A DNA stretch of 64,000 nucleotides from an uncultured Pelagibacteraceae bacterium (GCA_902612235.1 CACMCJ010000001.1:62001-126000); one strand, 5' to 3'; positions 40,951 through 53,359 are shown, counted from the first letter of the stretch. The notes: generated by a model from the sequence alone, not told the origin. Translations and numbers: made by a program.

Positions 40951-42518
40951 TAATTATTTTTTATTTTATCTTTCATTAATTCAATTGTCTCGTTCAATCC
41001 GAAAAAACTGACAAAGTAACCCATTCTAGGGCCGTTTTCCTCTCCAAATACAACTTCGTAAATTAATCTAAACCAATCCCTCAGGTTTTTTTCGTAACCA
41101 TTTTCTTTCCCAGTAGTATAAACAATAGTTTGAATTTCTTCAGGATTTAAACTTTGTTTAATTTCAGATAATTTTGAAACAAGATTTTCTAAAGCTTTTT
41201 TCTCATCCAATGATGGTTTTTTGAATTTTTTATTTGGTTCGACCTTATCTTTAAAATAATTTATAGCAAATTCAGTAAGTCCATCTAAAATTGGGTAATC
41301 TTTAGGTTTTATTTTCTGATGAAATCTATTAATGAATTTCCAAAGAATTTTTTTTTCATCTGCGTTACTTGACCCAACTAAATTTAACAACATTGAAAAT
41401 GGCATAATAATTTTTTCCGAAGGAGGTTTTCCATTATGCACGTGCCAAACTGGGTTTAAAATTTGATCCTTTTCTTTTTGATTTGGATATTTTTCTATAC
41501 TGGTTAAATATTCGTCAACTGTTTTAGGAACAACCTCGGCATAAAGTTTTTTAGCTCTTTTTGGATTAGGATACATATATAAAGTCAAACTTTCTGGAGA
41601 TGCATACCTCAGCCATTGTTCAATAGAAATTCCATTACCTTTTGACTTCGAAATTTTTTCTCCTTTTTCGTCTAAAAAGAGTTCATATGCAAAACCGTTA
41701 GGAGGTTTTTTTCCGAGCGTTAAACAAATCTTGTTTGATAAGATAGCACTTTCAGTTAAATCTTTACCATACATCTCAAAATCAACGTCAAAAGTAAACC
41801 ATCTCATTGCCCAATCTACTTTCCACTGGAGTTTACAATTTCCATTTAAAATACTTGTTTTTATTTTTTCTCCATTATTGTCAAAAACTACCTGTCCACT
41901 TTTTTTATTCATCTCTAGCAATGGTATTTCTAATACTTTCCCAGTTTTTGGACAAATGGGTAAAAAAGGACAATACGATTTCTTTCGTTCCTCTCCTAAA
42001 GTTGGTAAAATAATATTCATAACATCTTCGTACTTCTCTAAAACTCTCATTAATGAATTATTGAAAATTCCTTTTTTATAATTATCAGTCGAGCTTTTAA
42101 AAATAAATTTGAATTTAAACTTATTTAAAAATTCTTTGAGCATTTCATTGTTATGCTCACCAAAACTTTTAAATTTATTAAATGGATCTGGTATATTTGT
42201 TAATGGTTTTCCAAGATTATCTTTTAAAACTTGATCATTAGGAATATTATCAGGAACCTTTCTTAAACCATCCATATCGTCAGAAAAAGTTATTAGTTCA
42301 TGATCAATTTTTCTTATGTGATTTAAAGCATTTATCATCATTGTAGTTCTAGCAACTTCTCCAAAAGTACCAATATGAGGCAATCCACTTGGTCCATAAC
42401 CAGTTTGAAAAGTAATTTTATTTTTTTTTTCTATAATGTCTTTCCTGTCTTTTAAAAGTTTTCTAATTTCTACAAAAGGCCAGGAAGAGGTTGATTGAAT
42501 AAGATTGTTATCTAACAT
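40950..42518 (-). CDS. lysS: lysyl-tRNA synthetase, class I
   Basis: FQTGYGPSGLPHIGTF (HIGH-like) and KISKSKG (KMSKS-like). Confidence 0.95.
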   Translation of the reverse strand: MLDNNLIQSTSSWPFVEIRKLLKDRKDIIEKKNKITFQTGYGPSGLPHIGTFGEVARTTMMINALNHIRKIDHELITFSDDMDGLRKVPDNIPNDQVLKDNLGKPLTNIPDPFNKFKSFGEHNNEMLKEFLNKFKFKFIFKSSTDNYKKGIFNNSLMRVLEKYEDVMNIILPTLGEERKKSYCPFLPICPKTGKVLEIPLLEMNKKSGQVVFDNNGEKIKTSILNGNCKLQWKVDWAMRWFTFDVDFEMYGKDLTESAILSNKICLTLGKKPPNGFAYELFLDEKGEKISKSKGNGISIEQWLRYASPESLTLYMYPNPKRAKKLYAEVVPKTVDEYLTSIEKYPNQKEKDQILNPVWHVHNGKPPSEKIIMPFSMLLNLVGSSNADEKKILWKFINRFHQKIKPKDYPILDGLTEFAINYFKDKVEPNKKFKKPSLDEKKALENLVSKLSEIKQSLNPEEIQTIVYTTGKENGYEKNLRDWFRLIYEVVFGEENGPRMGYFVSFFGLNETIELMKDKIKNN

Positions 42519-42611
42519 AACTAAGGTTTATTAAATTTTATCTCTAAAATACAGATATAATTGTAAGATATTAAGTTGAATTTTTTAACTATTTAAATAG
42601 TCTCAAAATTT

Positions 42612-44060
42612 ATGGCTACAAACAAAACTGTATTTTTTTTAATTGGAATATTGCTAGTTGTCCTCGGATTTTCTATGCTAGTACCATATTCTATCCAAAT
42701 ATTATATAATGAAGATAGTCATAGTTTCGTTGCTTCATCTTTTATAACCATTTTCATTGGCGTATTATTTGTCTTAGCAAACCTAGATAAAGATTTTAGA
42801 TTAAATTTAAGACAAACATTTTTATTCTCTACTTTAGCATGGTCAATGGTTGCAATCTTTGGTAGTTTGCCCTTTATTCTTTCTCCCGAAAAGTTTTCAT
42901 TTAGTGAGGCATTCTTTGAAAGTATGTCAGGAATAACTACAACTGGAGCAACAGTAATCTCTGACTTAGACAATAGCCCTAAGAGTATTTTATTATGGAG
43001 AGCTATAATGCAGTGGTTAGGTGGAATAGGTATAGTTGTGATGGCAATTACAATTTTACCTTTGTTAAAAGTTGGTGGTATGCAGTTATTTAAAATGGAG
43101 GGCCCAGATAGCACTGAAAAAATTTTACCAAGAACGATTGAAGTTGCTGCAATAATTATATCAACTTACCTAGCATTAACAATTTTTTGTGGTTCTCTTT
43201 ATTGGTTATTCGGAATGTCTATTTTTGATAGCATATCGCATGCAATGACAACGATTGCAACTGGGGGGTTCTCTACTCATAATGACTCGATTGGTTTTTT
43301 TAAAAATTCAAATATTGAAATCATCGCTTGTATTTTTATAGTTTTAGGTAGTATACCATTCATTTCTTACCTAAAATTTGCTCAAGGAAATAAAAAGGTT
43401 TTTTTACAAGACGTACAGATAAGAGGGTTGATTTATTTAATCTTAATGTCGGTTCTTGTAATGTTTTTATATCTCTGGTTCATCGATTCTGAAAACAGTA
43501 TATTAGATAAAATAAGAATATCATCTTTCAATGTGATCTCTATTTTGTCAGGAACAGGTTATGTCACTGATGATTTTGGATTATGGGGAAAGTTTTCACT
43601 TATTTTTTTCTTATTTTTGATGTTTATAGGAGGTTGTGCAGGTTCAACAGCATGTGGAATTAAGATATTCAGGTTACAGATGCTTTTAATTTTTTTAAAA
43701 AACCAAGTAAAAAAATTAATTTATCCAAATAGTATTATTATTTCAAAATATAATAATCAAAAAATTTCAGATAATTTTATAAATTCAGTAATTGTATTTA
43801 TTTTTTCTTTTTTATTCATTTTTTTTCTTATAGCTATGCTTTTATCAATTAGTGGTCTAGATTTTCTCACATCTATTTCTGGGGCTGCCAGTGCTATTTC
43901 TAATGTGGGGCCTGGTCTTGGTGATATGATTGGGCCGAACGGAAATTATAAAGCTATACCTGATCTATCAAAATGGGTATTATCTTTTGGAATGCTGTTA
44001 GGAAGATTAGAACTGTTTGCTGTTTTAGTTTTATTTTTTCCATCGTTCTGGAGAAACTAA
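42612..44060 (+). CDS. trkH: Trk/Ktr-type potassium transporter subunit
   Basis: FESMSGITTTGATV, WLGGIGIVV, GGCAGSTACGIKI selectivity-filter-like repeats. Confidence 0.92.
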   Translation: MATNKTVFFLIGILLVVLGFSMLVPYSIQILYNEDSHSFVASSFITIFIGVLFVLANLDKDFRLNLRQTFLFSTLAWSMVAIFGSLPFILSPEKFSFSEAFFESMSGITTTGATVISDLDNSPKSILLWRAIMQWLGGIGIVVMAITILPLLKVGGMQLFKMEGPDSTEKILPRTIEVAAIIISTYLALTIFCGSLYWLFGMSIFDSISHAMTTIATGGFSTHNDSIGFFKNSNIEIIACIFIVLGSIPFISYLKFAQGNKKVFLQDVQIRGLIYLILMSVLVMFLYLWFIDSENSILDKIRISSFNVISILSGTGYVTDDFGLWGKFSLIFFLFLMFIGGCAGSTACGIKIFRLQMLLIFLKNQVKKLIYPNSIIISKYNNQKISDNFINSVIVFIFSFLFIFFLIAMLLSISGLDFLTSISGAASAISNVGPGLGDMIGPNGNYKAIPDLSKWVLSFGMLLGRLELFAVLVLFFPSFWRN

Positions 44061-44069
44061 AAATTATTT

Positions 44070-45443
44070 ATGGATATTTATAAAAAACAATCATTATCAG
44101 AAACATTCTCTGTTTATTATGACAGAAGAATGATTAGAATTTTATTATTAGGAGCTATTAGCGGTTTTCCATGGGTACTAATTGGAAGTAGTTTAAGTCT
44201 TTGGTTAAAGGAAGATGGTTTAAGCAGAAGTACTATCGGATGGGCGGGATTAATTTTTGCAGTTTACGCATTTAATTATTTGTGGGCACCAATAATTGAC
44301 AGAATAAGAATTCCTTGGCTCACAAATAAACTTGGTCATAGACGTGGTTGGATAGTTTTAATGCAAACCATAATTTTACTAAGTTTAGTGGGTTGGAGTA
44401 CAATAAATCCTACGGCTAATCTAGCATTAGTGATTAGTATTGGACTAATAATAGCAATCGCTTCGGCTACACAAGACATAACAGTAGATGCGTTAAGAAT
44501 TGAACAAATTGGAGAACATGAGGGTAAATCAATGCAAGCGGGTGCGGCTATGGCAGTTGTAGGATGGTGGACTGGATATAAGCTTGGAGGAGTAATAGCT
44601 TTAAATGTAGCTGAATTTTTTGAACTAGCAGGATTTGAAAATTATTGGCAGTTTACATTTTTAATTTTGGGAATAGTGATTATAGCGTGCAATATTGGAT
44701 TAATGTTTGTGCATGAACCGCAGCCAACAGATAGAAAGCACTCGCAAGAACAAACAGACAAAATGATTGAAGATAAATTAGGTTCTTCTAACTTTGCCAC
44801 AAAAATTGTTGCTTGGATCACGGGTACAGTCATAGGTCCAATAATTAGCTTTTTTAAAAAAAATGGCTTTAATATTGCTTTAGCAATATTGGGATTTGTT
44901 TTTCTTTTTAAAATCGGGGAAGCATTTTTAGGAAGAATGTCTGTAATATTTTATAAAGAGATTGGTTTTACTAAATCTGATATCGCTCTATATTCAAAAG
45001 GTCTGGGATGGATAACGACCGTAATCTTTACTTTATTAGGAGGTCTATTTGCAATCAGATCAGGTGTAATAAAAGCTATGTTTGTTTCTGGTATCTTAAT
45101 GGCCTCAACAAATTTGTTATTTTCTTTGTTAGCATGGTCAGGAAAATCTGAATTACTATTTGCAATAGCAGTCATATTCGATGACATGGCAGCTGCGTTC
45201 GCGACTGTAGCTTTCGTTGCTTTTATTTCAATGTTAGTAGATCGGACATATACTGCTACTCAGTATGCCTTACTTGCATCAATTGGGACAGCAGGACGAA
45301 CAACTCTAGCTGCTAGCTCTGGAGCATTGGTAGATTGGTTAAATGGTGATTGGGCAATATTTTTTATTATTACAGCTTTAATGGTTATTCCATCATTAAT
45401 TTTTCTTTATATGATAAGAAATAAATTAAAGCTCAATGACTAA
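44070..45443 (+). CDS. MFS transporter, AmpG-like
   Basis: ISGFPWVLIGSSLSLWLKEDGLSRSTIGWAGL and 12-TM pattern. Confidence 0.85.
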   Translation: MDIYKKQSLSETFSVYYDRRMIRILLLGAISGFPWVLIGSSLSLWLKEDGLSRSTIGWAGLIFAVYAFNYLWAPIIDRIRIPWLTNKLGHRRGWIVLMQTIILLSLVGWSTINPTANLALVISIGLIIAIASATQDITVDALRIEQIGEHEGKSMQAGAAMAVVGWWTGYKLGGVIALNVAEFFELAGFENYWQFTFLILGIVIIACNIGLMFVHEPQPTDRKHSQEQTDKMIEDKLGSSNFATKIVAWITGTVIGPIISFFKKNGFNIALAILGFVFLFKIGEAFLGRMSVIFYKEIGFTKSDIALYSKGLGWITTVIFTLLGGLFAIRSGVIKAMFVSGILMASTNLLFSLLAWSGKSELLFAIAVIFDDMAAAFATVAFVAFISMLVDRTYTATQYALLASIGTAGRTTLAASSGALVDWLNGDWAIFFIITALMVIPSLIFLYMIRNKLKLND

Positions 45444-46176
45444 TTATCTCACTAATTCGTACCCTATCATTAATATTTATAAAAAACCTTCGATAAAGTC
45501 TGAAATTGTTACGCAGATGATTTATGGAGATAGTTTTTCAGTTTTAAATAAAACAAACAAATGGCTAAAAATTAAAGTTAGAGAAGACAATTATAAAGGT
45601 TTTATATTAAAAAAAAATTATAAAAATTACTTAAAACCTACTCATAAAATAGATAAATTGAAAGCCAGTATTTATAAATATCCTAGTAAAAAAAGATTTT
45701 CATATTTTTTACCATTTGGATCTAAAATCAAAGTTTTAAGAAAATATTCTAATTTTCTTAAATTTGATAAAGGTTGGATTAGTAAAAATGAGGTTAAATT
45801 ATTATCTTATAAAGAAAAAAGACCATTTAAGAAAATTATGATTTTTAAAAATACAAAGTATAAATGGGGTGGAAAATCTTTTAAAGGTATTGACTGCTCA
45901 GCACTAATACAAGTTTTTTTAAACTTTAATAATAAATACTGTCCTAGAGACGCAAAAGATCAAGTCAAATATTTTAAAAAGAACGTCAAACTAGATAACA
46001 TAAAAAAAGATGACATTATTTTCTGGAAAGGCCATGTTGCTTTGGCAATTTCTAGTAAGAGGCTCATACATGCATATGGACCAATGAAAAAAACTGTAAT
46101 CATGGGAATTAATTATACAATAAAAAGAATTGAGAAAACTGCTAATTTAAAAGTAATCGGGATTAAAAGGCTTTAA
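45436..46176 (+). CDS. SH3-like + NlpC/P60 peptidase
   Basis: YKWGGKSFKGIDCSALIQ catalytic Cys and WKGHVALAI His motif. Confidence 0.9.
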   Translation: MTNYLTNSYPIINIYKKPSIKSEIVTQMIYGDSFSVLNKTNKWLKIKVREDNYKGFILKKNYKNYLKPTHKIDKLKASIYKYPSKKRFSYFLPFGSKIKVLRKYSNFLKFDKGWISKNEVKLLSYKEKRPFKKIMIFKNTKYKWGGKSFKGIDCSALIQVFLNFNNKYCPRDAKDQVKYFKKNVKLDNIKKDDIIFWKGHVALAISSKRLIHAYGPMKKTVIMGINYTIKRIEKTANLKVIGIKRL

Positions 46177-46213
46177 AAGGCAAAGGCAGCTTCAGTCTCC
46201 CTCCACTGCCCTT
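46175..46213 (-). terminator. candidate intrinsic terminator/hairpin on minus strand
   Basis: Minus strand AAGGGCAG-16nt-CTGCCTTT (8 bp incl. one G-U) followed by GCCTTTT. Confidence 0.5.
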
Positions 46214-46304
46214 AAGAATAATTTATCTGATTCTATTAATTAATTTAAGACTCTTTTAGGTTGTATGTGGATATTAAAACTATACTTATTGAGTCTTTAA
46301 AAAA

Positions 46305-46395
46305 TGGCGGAGAGAGAGGGATTCGAACCCTCGAAACGGTTTCCCGTTTACACGCTTTCCAAGCGTGCGCCTTCAACCACTCGGCCACCTCTCCC
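46305..46395 (-). tRNA. tRNA-Ser (GGA), CCA encoded
   Basis: GGGAGAGGTGGCCGAGTGGTTGAAGGCGCACGCTTGGAAAGCGTG...GGGTTCGAATCCC...CTCTCCGCCA with long variable arm. Confidence 0.96.
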
Positions 46396-46398
46396 TTT

Positions 46399-47415
46399 TT
46401 AATTCAAGTTTGAAATTATATTTACCATTTTCTTTATAAATTCTTTTTTTGTTGGTAAATTATTCAGTTTTATTTCAGCTTGAATTTTTTTGTAATTATT
46501 TTTTATAAAATTGATAACCTCCAATAAATTTTTATAATTTCTCTTTGTTACAAAAATTCCTTTTTTATTTGAGATTACATGCTTTATATCTTCAAAAACT
46601 ACAACTGGTCTTTGTCTAGCAAGAGACTCCAGTAATGCCATAGGATGCCCTTCGGTGAATGAAGGGAGAATAAAAATATCATGATCATCATAAAACTTTA
46701 TCAATCTTTCTTTATTACTTACATTTTCATGTACAAAAACATTACTTTGATCAATATGTTTATAATTTTTTTCTGCCCCTACGATTGTCAAAGAAAAATC
46801 ATTTTTATTTTCTATCATTTTTAATAAAGAAAAAATGCCTTTTTCTTTTCTTAGTCTGCCTACATAAAGAAGTTTAATTGTATCAATTTTTTTTTCTTTT
46901 ACTCTTTCAAACCAGTCTTTATCTAGTTGTGATGGAAAAATGATGTCTCCTTTTTTTCCTCTTAAAATATAATTTCTGCAACTTATCAACTTTGATTTAA
47001 GAGATATTACTGAAAACATAAAATGATAAATAATTGGTCCAAAAAAACCTAATATTGTTTTATACTCACCGTAACCATCACTTCGTAAATAGACGTATGG
47101 AGTTTTGCCAAATATGTTCAAAAATAAACAAGCTAAAAATGTGTAAGGTGAAATTGAGATCACAAGAAATTTTGAATTTTTATCAAAAACAGAACCTATA
47201 ATCGCAAAAATAAATGAAAAAATTGAACTAAATATTTTTACTTTTGTTAATTCAATATTAAAAGTTCTTTTAATATTTGATTTTCTTGCAATAATATTTA
47301 CTTCAAATTTTTTATTAAGCTCCTCTGGTGTTGATTTAAGATCTATATTATCACAGAAGTATTTATCATGTTCTTTAAAAATACTTTCATTAGAAATTAT
47401 AAATAGTTTTTGCAT
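46399..47415 (-). CDS. glycosyltransferase (group 1)
   Basis: [43 protein letters not shown]. Confidence 0.88.
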   Translation of the reverse strand: MQKLFIISNESIFKEHDKYFCDNIDLKSTPEELNKKFEVNIIARKSNIKRTFNIELTKVKIFSSIFSFIFAIIGSVFDKNSKFLVISISPYTFLACLFLNIFGKTPYVYLRSDGYGEYKTILGFFGPIIYHFMFSVISLKSKLISCRNYILRGKKGDIIFPSQLDKDWFERVKEKKIDTIKLLYVGRLRKEKGIFSLLKMIENKNDFSLTIVGAEKNYKHIDQSNVFVHENVSNKERLIKFYDDHDIFILPSFTEGHPMALLESLARQRPVVVFEDIKHVISNKKGIFVTKRNYKNLLEVINFIKNNYKKIQAEIKLNNLPTKKEFIKKMVNIISNLN

Positions 47416-49223
47416 TAAGTTTCTTTATTTATTTTAAGAACTCCTATAAATGCCTCTTGAGGAATTTCTACTTTTCCAAACTGTTTTGACCTTGCTTTTC
47501 CTTTTTTTTGTTTTTCAAGAAGCTTTCGTTTTCTATCTGTGGCTCCCCCTCCATGAATTTTAGTCAGAACGTCCTTTTTAAATCCTTTAATAGACTCTCT
47601 AGCTACAATTTTACCACCAATAGCGGCTTGCACTGGAATCATAAAGTTATGTCTTGGAATTAAATCTTTAAGTTTTTCACAAACTTGTCTACCAGTTTTT
47701 TGTGCAAAGTCTTTGTGAATAATCATAGCTAAAGCATCAACTGGTTCAGCATTTACTAAAATACCAAGTTTAACTAAATTCCCTTCTCTATAGCCAGAAA
47801 TTTCATAATCGAAACTTGCATATCCACTTGAGACTGATTTTAGACGATCATTAAAATCAAATACAACTTCATTAAGAGGAAGATCATAAGATAAAACTGC
47901 TCTTTTTCCTGAATAGCTTAGATTAGTTTGAATACCCCTTTTATCCTGACAAATTTTTATTATTGAACCCAAATATTCATCTGGTGTAATAATTGTTGAT
48001 TTGATCCAAGGTTCCTCAATTTTAATTATTTGAGACGGGTCGGGCATATTTGTAGGATTTTGAAGATCAAGAATCTCTCCTTTAATTTTATGTACTTTAT
48101 ATATAACACCGGGTGTTGTTGTAATAAGATTTACATCAAATTCTCTTTCTAGCCTTTCTGTAATAATTTCAAGATGTAACAATCCTAAAAATCCACATCT
48201 GAAACCCAAGCCTAGTGCGCTTGAAGACTCAGGCTCATAAGAAAAACTTGCATCATTAAGTTTGAGTTTTGCTAATCCATCTTTTAATTTTTGATATTCA
48301 GAGCTATCAACTGGAAATAAGCCACAAAATACAACAGGTTTGCTCGGTTTATAACCGGGCAAAGGTTCTTTCACAGGATTTGTTGCATCACAAATAGTGT
48401 CACCTACTTTTGTTTCGGATAACGTTTTTATTCCTGTAATTATAAATCCTATCTCTCCAGAGTTTAATTCCTCAACATCAGTCGGTTTAGGTGTAAATAC
48501 CCCAACTTTCTCGATCATATATTCTTGATTATTGGACATTAATTTTATTTTCATATTTTTTTTAATTTTGCCATCTATTACTCGAACTAGAATTACTACA
48601 CCTAGATAACTATCGTACCAACTATCCACTAATAAAGATTTTAATTTTTCATCGGTAGTTCCTTTTGGAGCTGGAAGATTGTTGACTATTGTTTCTAAAA
48701 TCTCATCAATTCCTTCACCGGTTTTACCTGAACAAGGAATTGCATTAGAAGTATCGATACCAACTACATCTTCAATTTCTTTTTTAGTTTTCTCTAAATC
48801 TGAGGCAGGTAAATCAATTTTATTTAAAATAGGAATCACCTCATGGTTTATCTCTAATGCTTGATACACATTTGCAAGAGTTTGAGCCTCAACTCCTTGA
48901 GTGCTGTCCACTATTAACAGTGAACCTTCACATGCAGATAAAGATCTGCTTACTTCATAACCAAAATCTACATGACCAGGCGTGTCTATAATATTTAAAG
49001 TATAAATATTTCCATCTTTTGCTTTATAATTTAGTTTTACTGTTTGTGCTTTTATTGTAATTCCTCTTTCTCTTTCAATGTCCATTGAGTCAAGAACTTG
49101 TTGCTTCATTTCACGGTCGGTTAAACCACCACATTTATGAATTATTCTATCTGCAATTGTTGACTTGCCATGATCTATGTGCGCAATTATTGAAAAATTA
49201 CGTATTCTTTTGATTTCTGACAT
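47415..49223 (-). CDS. lepA: elongation factor 4
   Basis: [35 protein letters not shown]-terminal [20 protein letters not shown]. Confidence 0.98.
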   Translation of the reverse strand: MSEIKRIRNFSIIAHIDHGKSTIADRIIHKCGGLTDREMKQQVLDSMDIERERGITIKAQTVKLNYKAKDGNIYTLNIIDTPGHVDFGYEVSRSLSACEGSLLIVDSTQGVEAQTLANVYQALEINHEVIPILNKIDLPASDLEKTKKEIEDVVGIDTSNAIPCSGKTGEGIDEILETIVNNLPAPKGTTDEKLKSLLVDSWYDSYLGVVILVRVIDGKIKKNMKIKLMSNNQEYMIEKVGVFTPKPTDVEELNSGEIGFIITGIKTLSETKVGDTICDATNPVKEPLPGYKPSKPVVFCGLFPVDSSEYQKLKDGLAKLKLNDASFSYEPESSSALGLGFRCGFLGLLHLEIITERLEREFDVNLITTTPGVIYKVHKIKGEILDLQNPTNMPDPSQIIKIEEPWIKSTIITPDEYLGSIIKICQDKRGIQTNLSYSGKRAVLSYDLPLNEVVFDFNDRLKSVSSGYASFDYEISGYREGNLVKLGILVNAEPVDALAMIIHKDFAQKTGRQVCEKLKDLIPRHNFMIPVQAAIGGKIVARESIKGFKKDVLTKIHGGGATDRKRKLLEKQKKGKARSKQFGKVEIPQEAFIGVLKINKET

Positions 49224-51622
49224 TAGGACCTGATTGTAGCGCCTGTTTTTTCTTTTACTGTTTCAATAATTTTTTTACTTATTTGATCTAAATCTTGTTC
49301 AGTTAATGTTTTATTTTCTGATTGAAGAGTAACATTTATGGCGACAGATTTTTTATCTTTAGGAATTTTTTCACCTTCATAAATATCAAATGTATTTACA
49401 TCTTTAATAATATTATCAGTTTCTCTTATAATTTTTTCAAGTAAACCAATTTTAAATATCTTATCTATTATAAATGCAAAGTCTCTTTCAGATTTTTGGA
49501 AGTGTGAAGTGTGAAAGTTTTTTTTTGTAAATCTAGTTTTTTTATTCGGTTCAGAAATGTTTTTTAAAAATATTTCTAACCCATAAATGTTTGGTTCTTT
49601 GAAATCTAATTTTTTTATAATTGCTGGATGTATTTCGCCAAAAAATGCTAGGATAGGACCTTTTTCTGATTTAAGATTAATAGATCCAGATCTTCCAGGA
49701 TGATAGCATTGTTTTGTATTATCGCTGATAAAAAGATTTTGTTCAGAGATACCAAGTTCTATTAGTGTTTTTATTACATCACTTTTAATATCAAAAACAT
49801 CAACTTTTCTTTCTTTCTCTATCCAGCTCTTTCTAAAAATTTTACCAGACCTTAATGCACCTGCTATTATTTGTTGTTGGCCAGGATTATTGCCGAAAAA
49901 GGTTGGTCCAATTTCAAATAAGGATATATCCTCATAGCCTCTGTCCTGATTTTTTTTAAGGTAAATAGCAAGATTAGAAAATATTGATCTTCTTAAAACA
50001 TCAAGGTCGGAGGAAATAGGATTTAAAATTTGAATTTCTTTTTCTTCCCTAGAAAATTGTTTATCAATTTTTGAGTCTGTAAATGACCAAGTAACAGTTT
50101 CTAAGTATCCCTTTGATGCCAGAGATCGTTGAGTTAGATGAAATAATTTTTGTTTAAAATTTAGTGTGTCTTGTGTACGTTTTTTCTCTGGTTCTACTAA
50201 TTTTATGTTCTTAAAACCTTTAATTCTTATAAGCTCCTCAATTAAATCTACGTCCTGACTGATATCAGGTCTCCAAGATGGTATCTCTACTTGAAGGTCT
50301 TTTTTACCTTTTTTACATTTAAATCCTAATGATAATAATATTTTTTGTGCATCATTTAAGGAAATAGGAATTCCGATTAGATTTTTAAATTTATCAATTT
50401 CAAATTTTATAATTTTATTTTTGTATGAATTCTTTCCTGTAATAACAAACTTGCTTAATTTACCTCCGCAAATTTTCAAAATTAATTCAGAAGCAACTTG
50501 TAAACCGTCAATGACTGAATTAGGATCGATTCCCCTTTCAAACCTATATTTTGCATCAGTATTAATTGCTAAATCACGAGCTGTTTTTCTTATTGAAGAG
50601 GGTAAAAAATAAGCTGACTCTAGAAGAATATTTTTAGTATTAAATTCAGTAGATGTTTTTTTGCCTCCAATTATCCCTCCAAGTCCCAGAACACTTGATT
50701 TATCTGTGATTACACACATTCCTTTTTTAAGCTTATAGATCTTGTTATCTAAAGCTTCAAACTCTTCCCCTTCTTTAGAGTTTCTAATAATAATTTCTTT
50801 ATCAATTTTATCCGCATCATATGCATGTAAAGGTCGGTTAAGATCAAACATTACATAATTTGTAATATCTACAACTGCTGATATTGGTTTTAACCCTAAG
50901 GATATTAATTTATTTTTTAGCCAAGTTGGACTCTCTTTGTTAGTTATATTTTTTATATAACAACTTCCAAAAGTCAAACATCCTTGATTAAGATCCTTAG
51001 TAATGGATGTTTTTATTAAATGCTTTATGGATTGTTTTAATTTTTTCTTTTTTAGAGGAATTAACTTACCAATACCTGAAGATGATAAATCTCTAGCAAT
51101 TCCTCTTACCCCAAGGCAGTCAGCTCTGTTTGGTGTAATAGCTATATCTATTGCTTTTTCAGATTTGGTTTTAAAATAACTTTTTCCAATCTCATTTTCT
51201 TTATTTTTGATTTCAATAATTCCATCACTTTCACTAGAAAGATTCAATTCACTTTCAGAGCAAAGCATCCCTTTGGACTCGACTCCTCTGATTTTAGCTA
51301 TTTTTAATTGAAATTTTGTTTTGGGTATTATCGAGCCAGGTGGTGCGTAAATAGTTACAAGACCTTCTCTAGCATTCGGTGCTCCACATACAACTTTTAA
51401 AATTTCATTGCTGCCAATATTTACATCACACACTTTTAATTTATCGGCGTTAGGATGTTTTTCAGCTTTAATTATTTTAGCTATCTTGAACTCACTTAAC
51501 TCACCTGAATTTTCTTTAATACCTTCAACTTCAAGACCTATATTTGTCAACTTATCAATTATCTCGTTTTGATTTAATTTAGTTGAAAGATGTTCTTTCA
51601 ACCAGGGAAGTGTTACAATCAT
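49223..51622 (-). CDS. pheT: phenylalanyl-tRNA synthetase beta subunit
   Basis: [12 protein letters not shown] start, B3/B5 and FDX-ACB domain-like C-terminus. Confidence 0.97.
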   Translation of the reverse strand: MIVTLPWLKEHLSTKLNQNEIIDKLTNIGLEVEGIKENSGELSEFKIAKIIKAEKHPNADKLKVCDVNIGSNEILKVVCGAPNAREGLVTIYAPPGSIIPKTKFQLKIAKIRGVESKGMLCSESELNLSSESDGIIEIKNKENEIGKSYFKTKSEKAIDIAITPNRADCLGVRGIARDLSSSGIGKLIPLKKKKLKQSIKHLIKTSITKDLNQGCLTFGSCYIKNITNKESPTWLKNKLISLGLKPISAVVDITNYVMFDLNRPLHAYDADKIDKEIIIRNSKEGEEFEALDNKIYKLKKGMCVITDKSSVLGLGGIIGGKKTSTEFNTKNILLESAYFLPSSIRKTARDLAINTDAKYRFERGIDPNSVIDGLQVASELILKICGGKLSKFVITGKNSYKNKIIKFEIDKFKNLIGIPISLNDAQKILLSLGFKCKKGKKDLQVEIPSWRPDISQDVDLIEELIRIKGFKNIKLVEPEKKRTQDTLNFKQKLFHLTQRSLASKGYLETVTWSFTDSKIDKQFSREEKEIQILNPISSDLDVLRRSIFSNLAIYLKKNQDRGYEDISLFEIGPTFFGNNPGQQQIIAGALRSGKIFRKSWIEKERKVDVFDIKSDVIKTLIELGISEQNLFISDNTKQCYHPGRSGSINLKSEKGPILAFFGEIHPAIIKKLDFKEPNIYGLEIFLKNISEPNKKTRFTKKNFHTSHFQKSERDFAFIIDKIFKIGLLEKIIRETDNIIKDVNTFDIYEGEKIPKDKKSVAINVTLQSENKTLTEQDLDQISKKIIETVKEKTGATIRS

Positions 51623-52686
51623 TTGCTGAGGCCTCTATAGTTTGTTGGAACATCTAAAGGATCAAATCCGAAATGAGTTAACCAACGATAATCAGTTTCG
51701 AAAAATGCTCTTAGATCGTTTATCCCGTATTTGAGCATTGCTAATCGATCTATTCCCATTCCAAAAGCAAAGCCCTGATATTTTTTTGAGTCCACTTTTG
51801 CATTTTTAAGAACATTAGGATGCACCATTCCACAACCTAAAATTTCTAACCATTTATTTCCTTCTCCAATGACTATTTTACCATTTTCAATTTTATAGCC
51901 AATATCTACTTCGGCTGAAGGTTCGGTGAAAGGGAAATGACTTGGTCTAAATCTCATTTTAACATTTTTTACTTCAAAAAATTCTTTAATAAAGTAATCC
52001 AAACATCCTTTAAGATGGCCCATTGTTATATTCTTATCTATATGAAGCCCCTCTAATTGATGAAACATTGGGGCATGTGTTTGATCACTGTCACATCTAT
52101 AAGTTCTTCCAGGAACAATAATTTTAAATGGCGGCTTCCCGTTAAGCATTGCTCTAATTTGCACGGGAGATGTGTGCGTTCTCAGCAATAACTTTTTATT
52201 CTTTTCAAGATAAAACGTATCATGCATATCTCTTGCTGGATGATCTTCAGGAGTATTTAATGCAGTAAAATTATTATACTCTGTTTCTACATCGGGGCCT
52301 TCAGCAACTGAAAATCCTATTTCAGAAAATATTGAAGATATTTCGTCTATGACCTGTGAAACAGGATGAATTTTTCCTTGCTGATAAGGTCTAATTGGTA
52401 AAGTAACATCAACTTTTTCATTTTTTAACTTGTCATTGATTTCTACATTCGCTATCTCTAAACTTTTTTGATCAATTTGATTTAAAAGATCCTCTTTAAT
52501 TTTATTTAAATTAGTAGCAAATTCTTTTCTCTTTTCAGAGTCTAATGAGCCAAGAGTTTTAAATTGCTGTGTGAGCTGACCATTTTTACCAAAAAATTCG
52601 GTTTTTATATTCTGTAAATCTTCCTTTGTCTTGACCGAATCAATTTTAGCGTTAAAAATAGAATTTATTTTTTCTAAATCACTCAT
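51619..52686 (-). CDS. pheS: phenylalanyl-tRNA synthetase alpha subunit
   Basis: [49 protein letters not shown]. Confidence 0.97.
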   Translation of the reverse strand: MSDLEKINSIFNAKIDSVKTKEDLQNIKTEFFGKNGQLTQQFKTLGSLDSEKRKEFATNLNKIKEDLLNQIDQKSLEIANVEINDKLKNEKVDVTLPIRPYQQGKIHPVSQVIDEISSIFSEIGFSVAEGPDVETEYNNFTALNTPEDHPARDMHDTFYLEKNKKLLLRTHTSPVQIRAMLNGKPPFKIIVPGRTYRCDSDQTHAPMFHQLEGLHIDKNITMGHLKGCLDYFIKEFFEVKNVKMRFRPSHFPFTEPSAEVDIGYKIENGKIVIGEGNKWLEILGCGMVHPNVLKNAKVDSKKYQGFAFGMGIDRLAMLKYGINDLRAFFETDYRWLTHFGFDPLDVPTNYRGLSK

Positions 52687-52735
52687 TAGGTATTTGATTT
52701 TTTATATTAAGTTAATGTTAAATCAAAGCCCCTTA

Positions 52736-53092
52736 TTAATTAAGGGAGGATTGAACCTTTTTTACTATAGATTTAAACGCTTCTGGATTGTTATAGGCCA
52801 ATTCTGCTAATACTTTTCTATCTAGTTTAATCTTAGATTTAGCTAGTCCACTTATAAACTTGGAATACGTCAAGCCTTCCATCCTTGCTCCGGCATTAAT
52901 TCTTTGGATCCATAGTGATCTAAAATCTCGTTTTTTTGCTTTTCTATCCCTATAGGCATATTGCATTGCCTTTTCCATAGCTTGACGGGCAATTCGAATA
53001 GTATTTTTACGTCTGCCATATTGCCCTTTGACAGCTTTTAAAACTTTTTTATGTTTTGCTTTGCTGATTACACCACGTTTAGTTCTAGCCAT
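52736..53092 (-). CDS. rplT: 50S ribosomal protein L20
   Basis: [35 protein letters not shown]. Confidence 0.97.
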   Translation of the reverse strand: MARTKRGVISKAKHKKVLKAVKGQYGRRKNTIRIARQAMEKAMQYAYRDRKAKKRDFRSLWIQRINAGARMEGLTYSKFISGLAKSKIKLDRKVLAELAYNNPEAFKSIVKKVQSSLN

Positions 53093-53093
53093 T

Positions 53094-53300
53094 CTATCCT
53101 CTTAAGTTATAAGGCATATACGACTTAACTATTTTTGAATCTTGTTTAGACATAATCGTTGTGCCTCTCTGCTTTCTTATTTGTGAATTTGTTCGTTTAA
53201 TCATACCGTGCCGCTTGCCAGCCTGAGGCATTTTTATTTTACCAGAGGCAGTAAATCTAAATCTTTTTTTTGCTGAGCTTTTTGTTTTCAATTTTGGCAT
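53094..53300 (-). CDS. rpmI: 50S ribosomal protein L35
   Basis: [33 protein letters not shown]. Confidence 0.97.
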   Translation of the reverse strand: MPKLKTKSSAKKRFRFTASGKIKMPQAGKRHGMIKRTNSQIRKQRGTTIMSKQDSKIVKSYMPYNLRG

Positions 53301-53359
53301 AAATATTTGGGTTTTATATATGTAATAATTAATCTTTACAAGATGATTTTATATATGAT

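Noticed and set aside
41731-42081. Plus ORFs opposite class I LysRS
   Set aside because: Antisense shadows without motifs.
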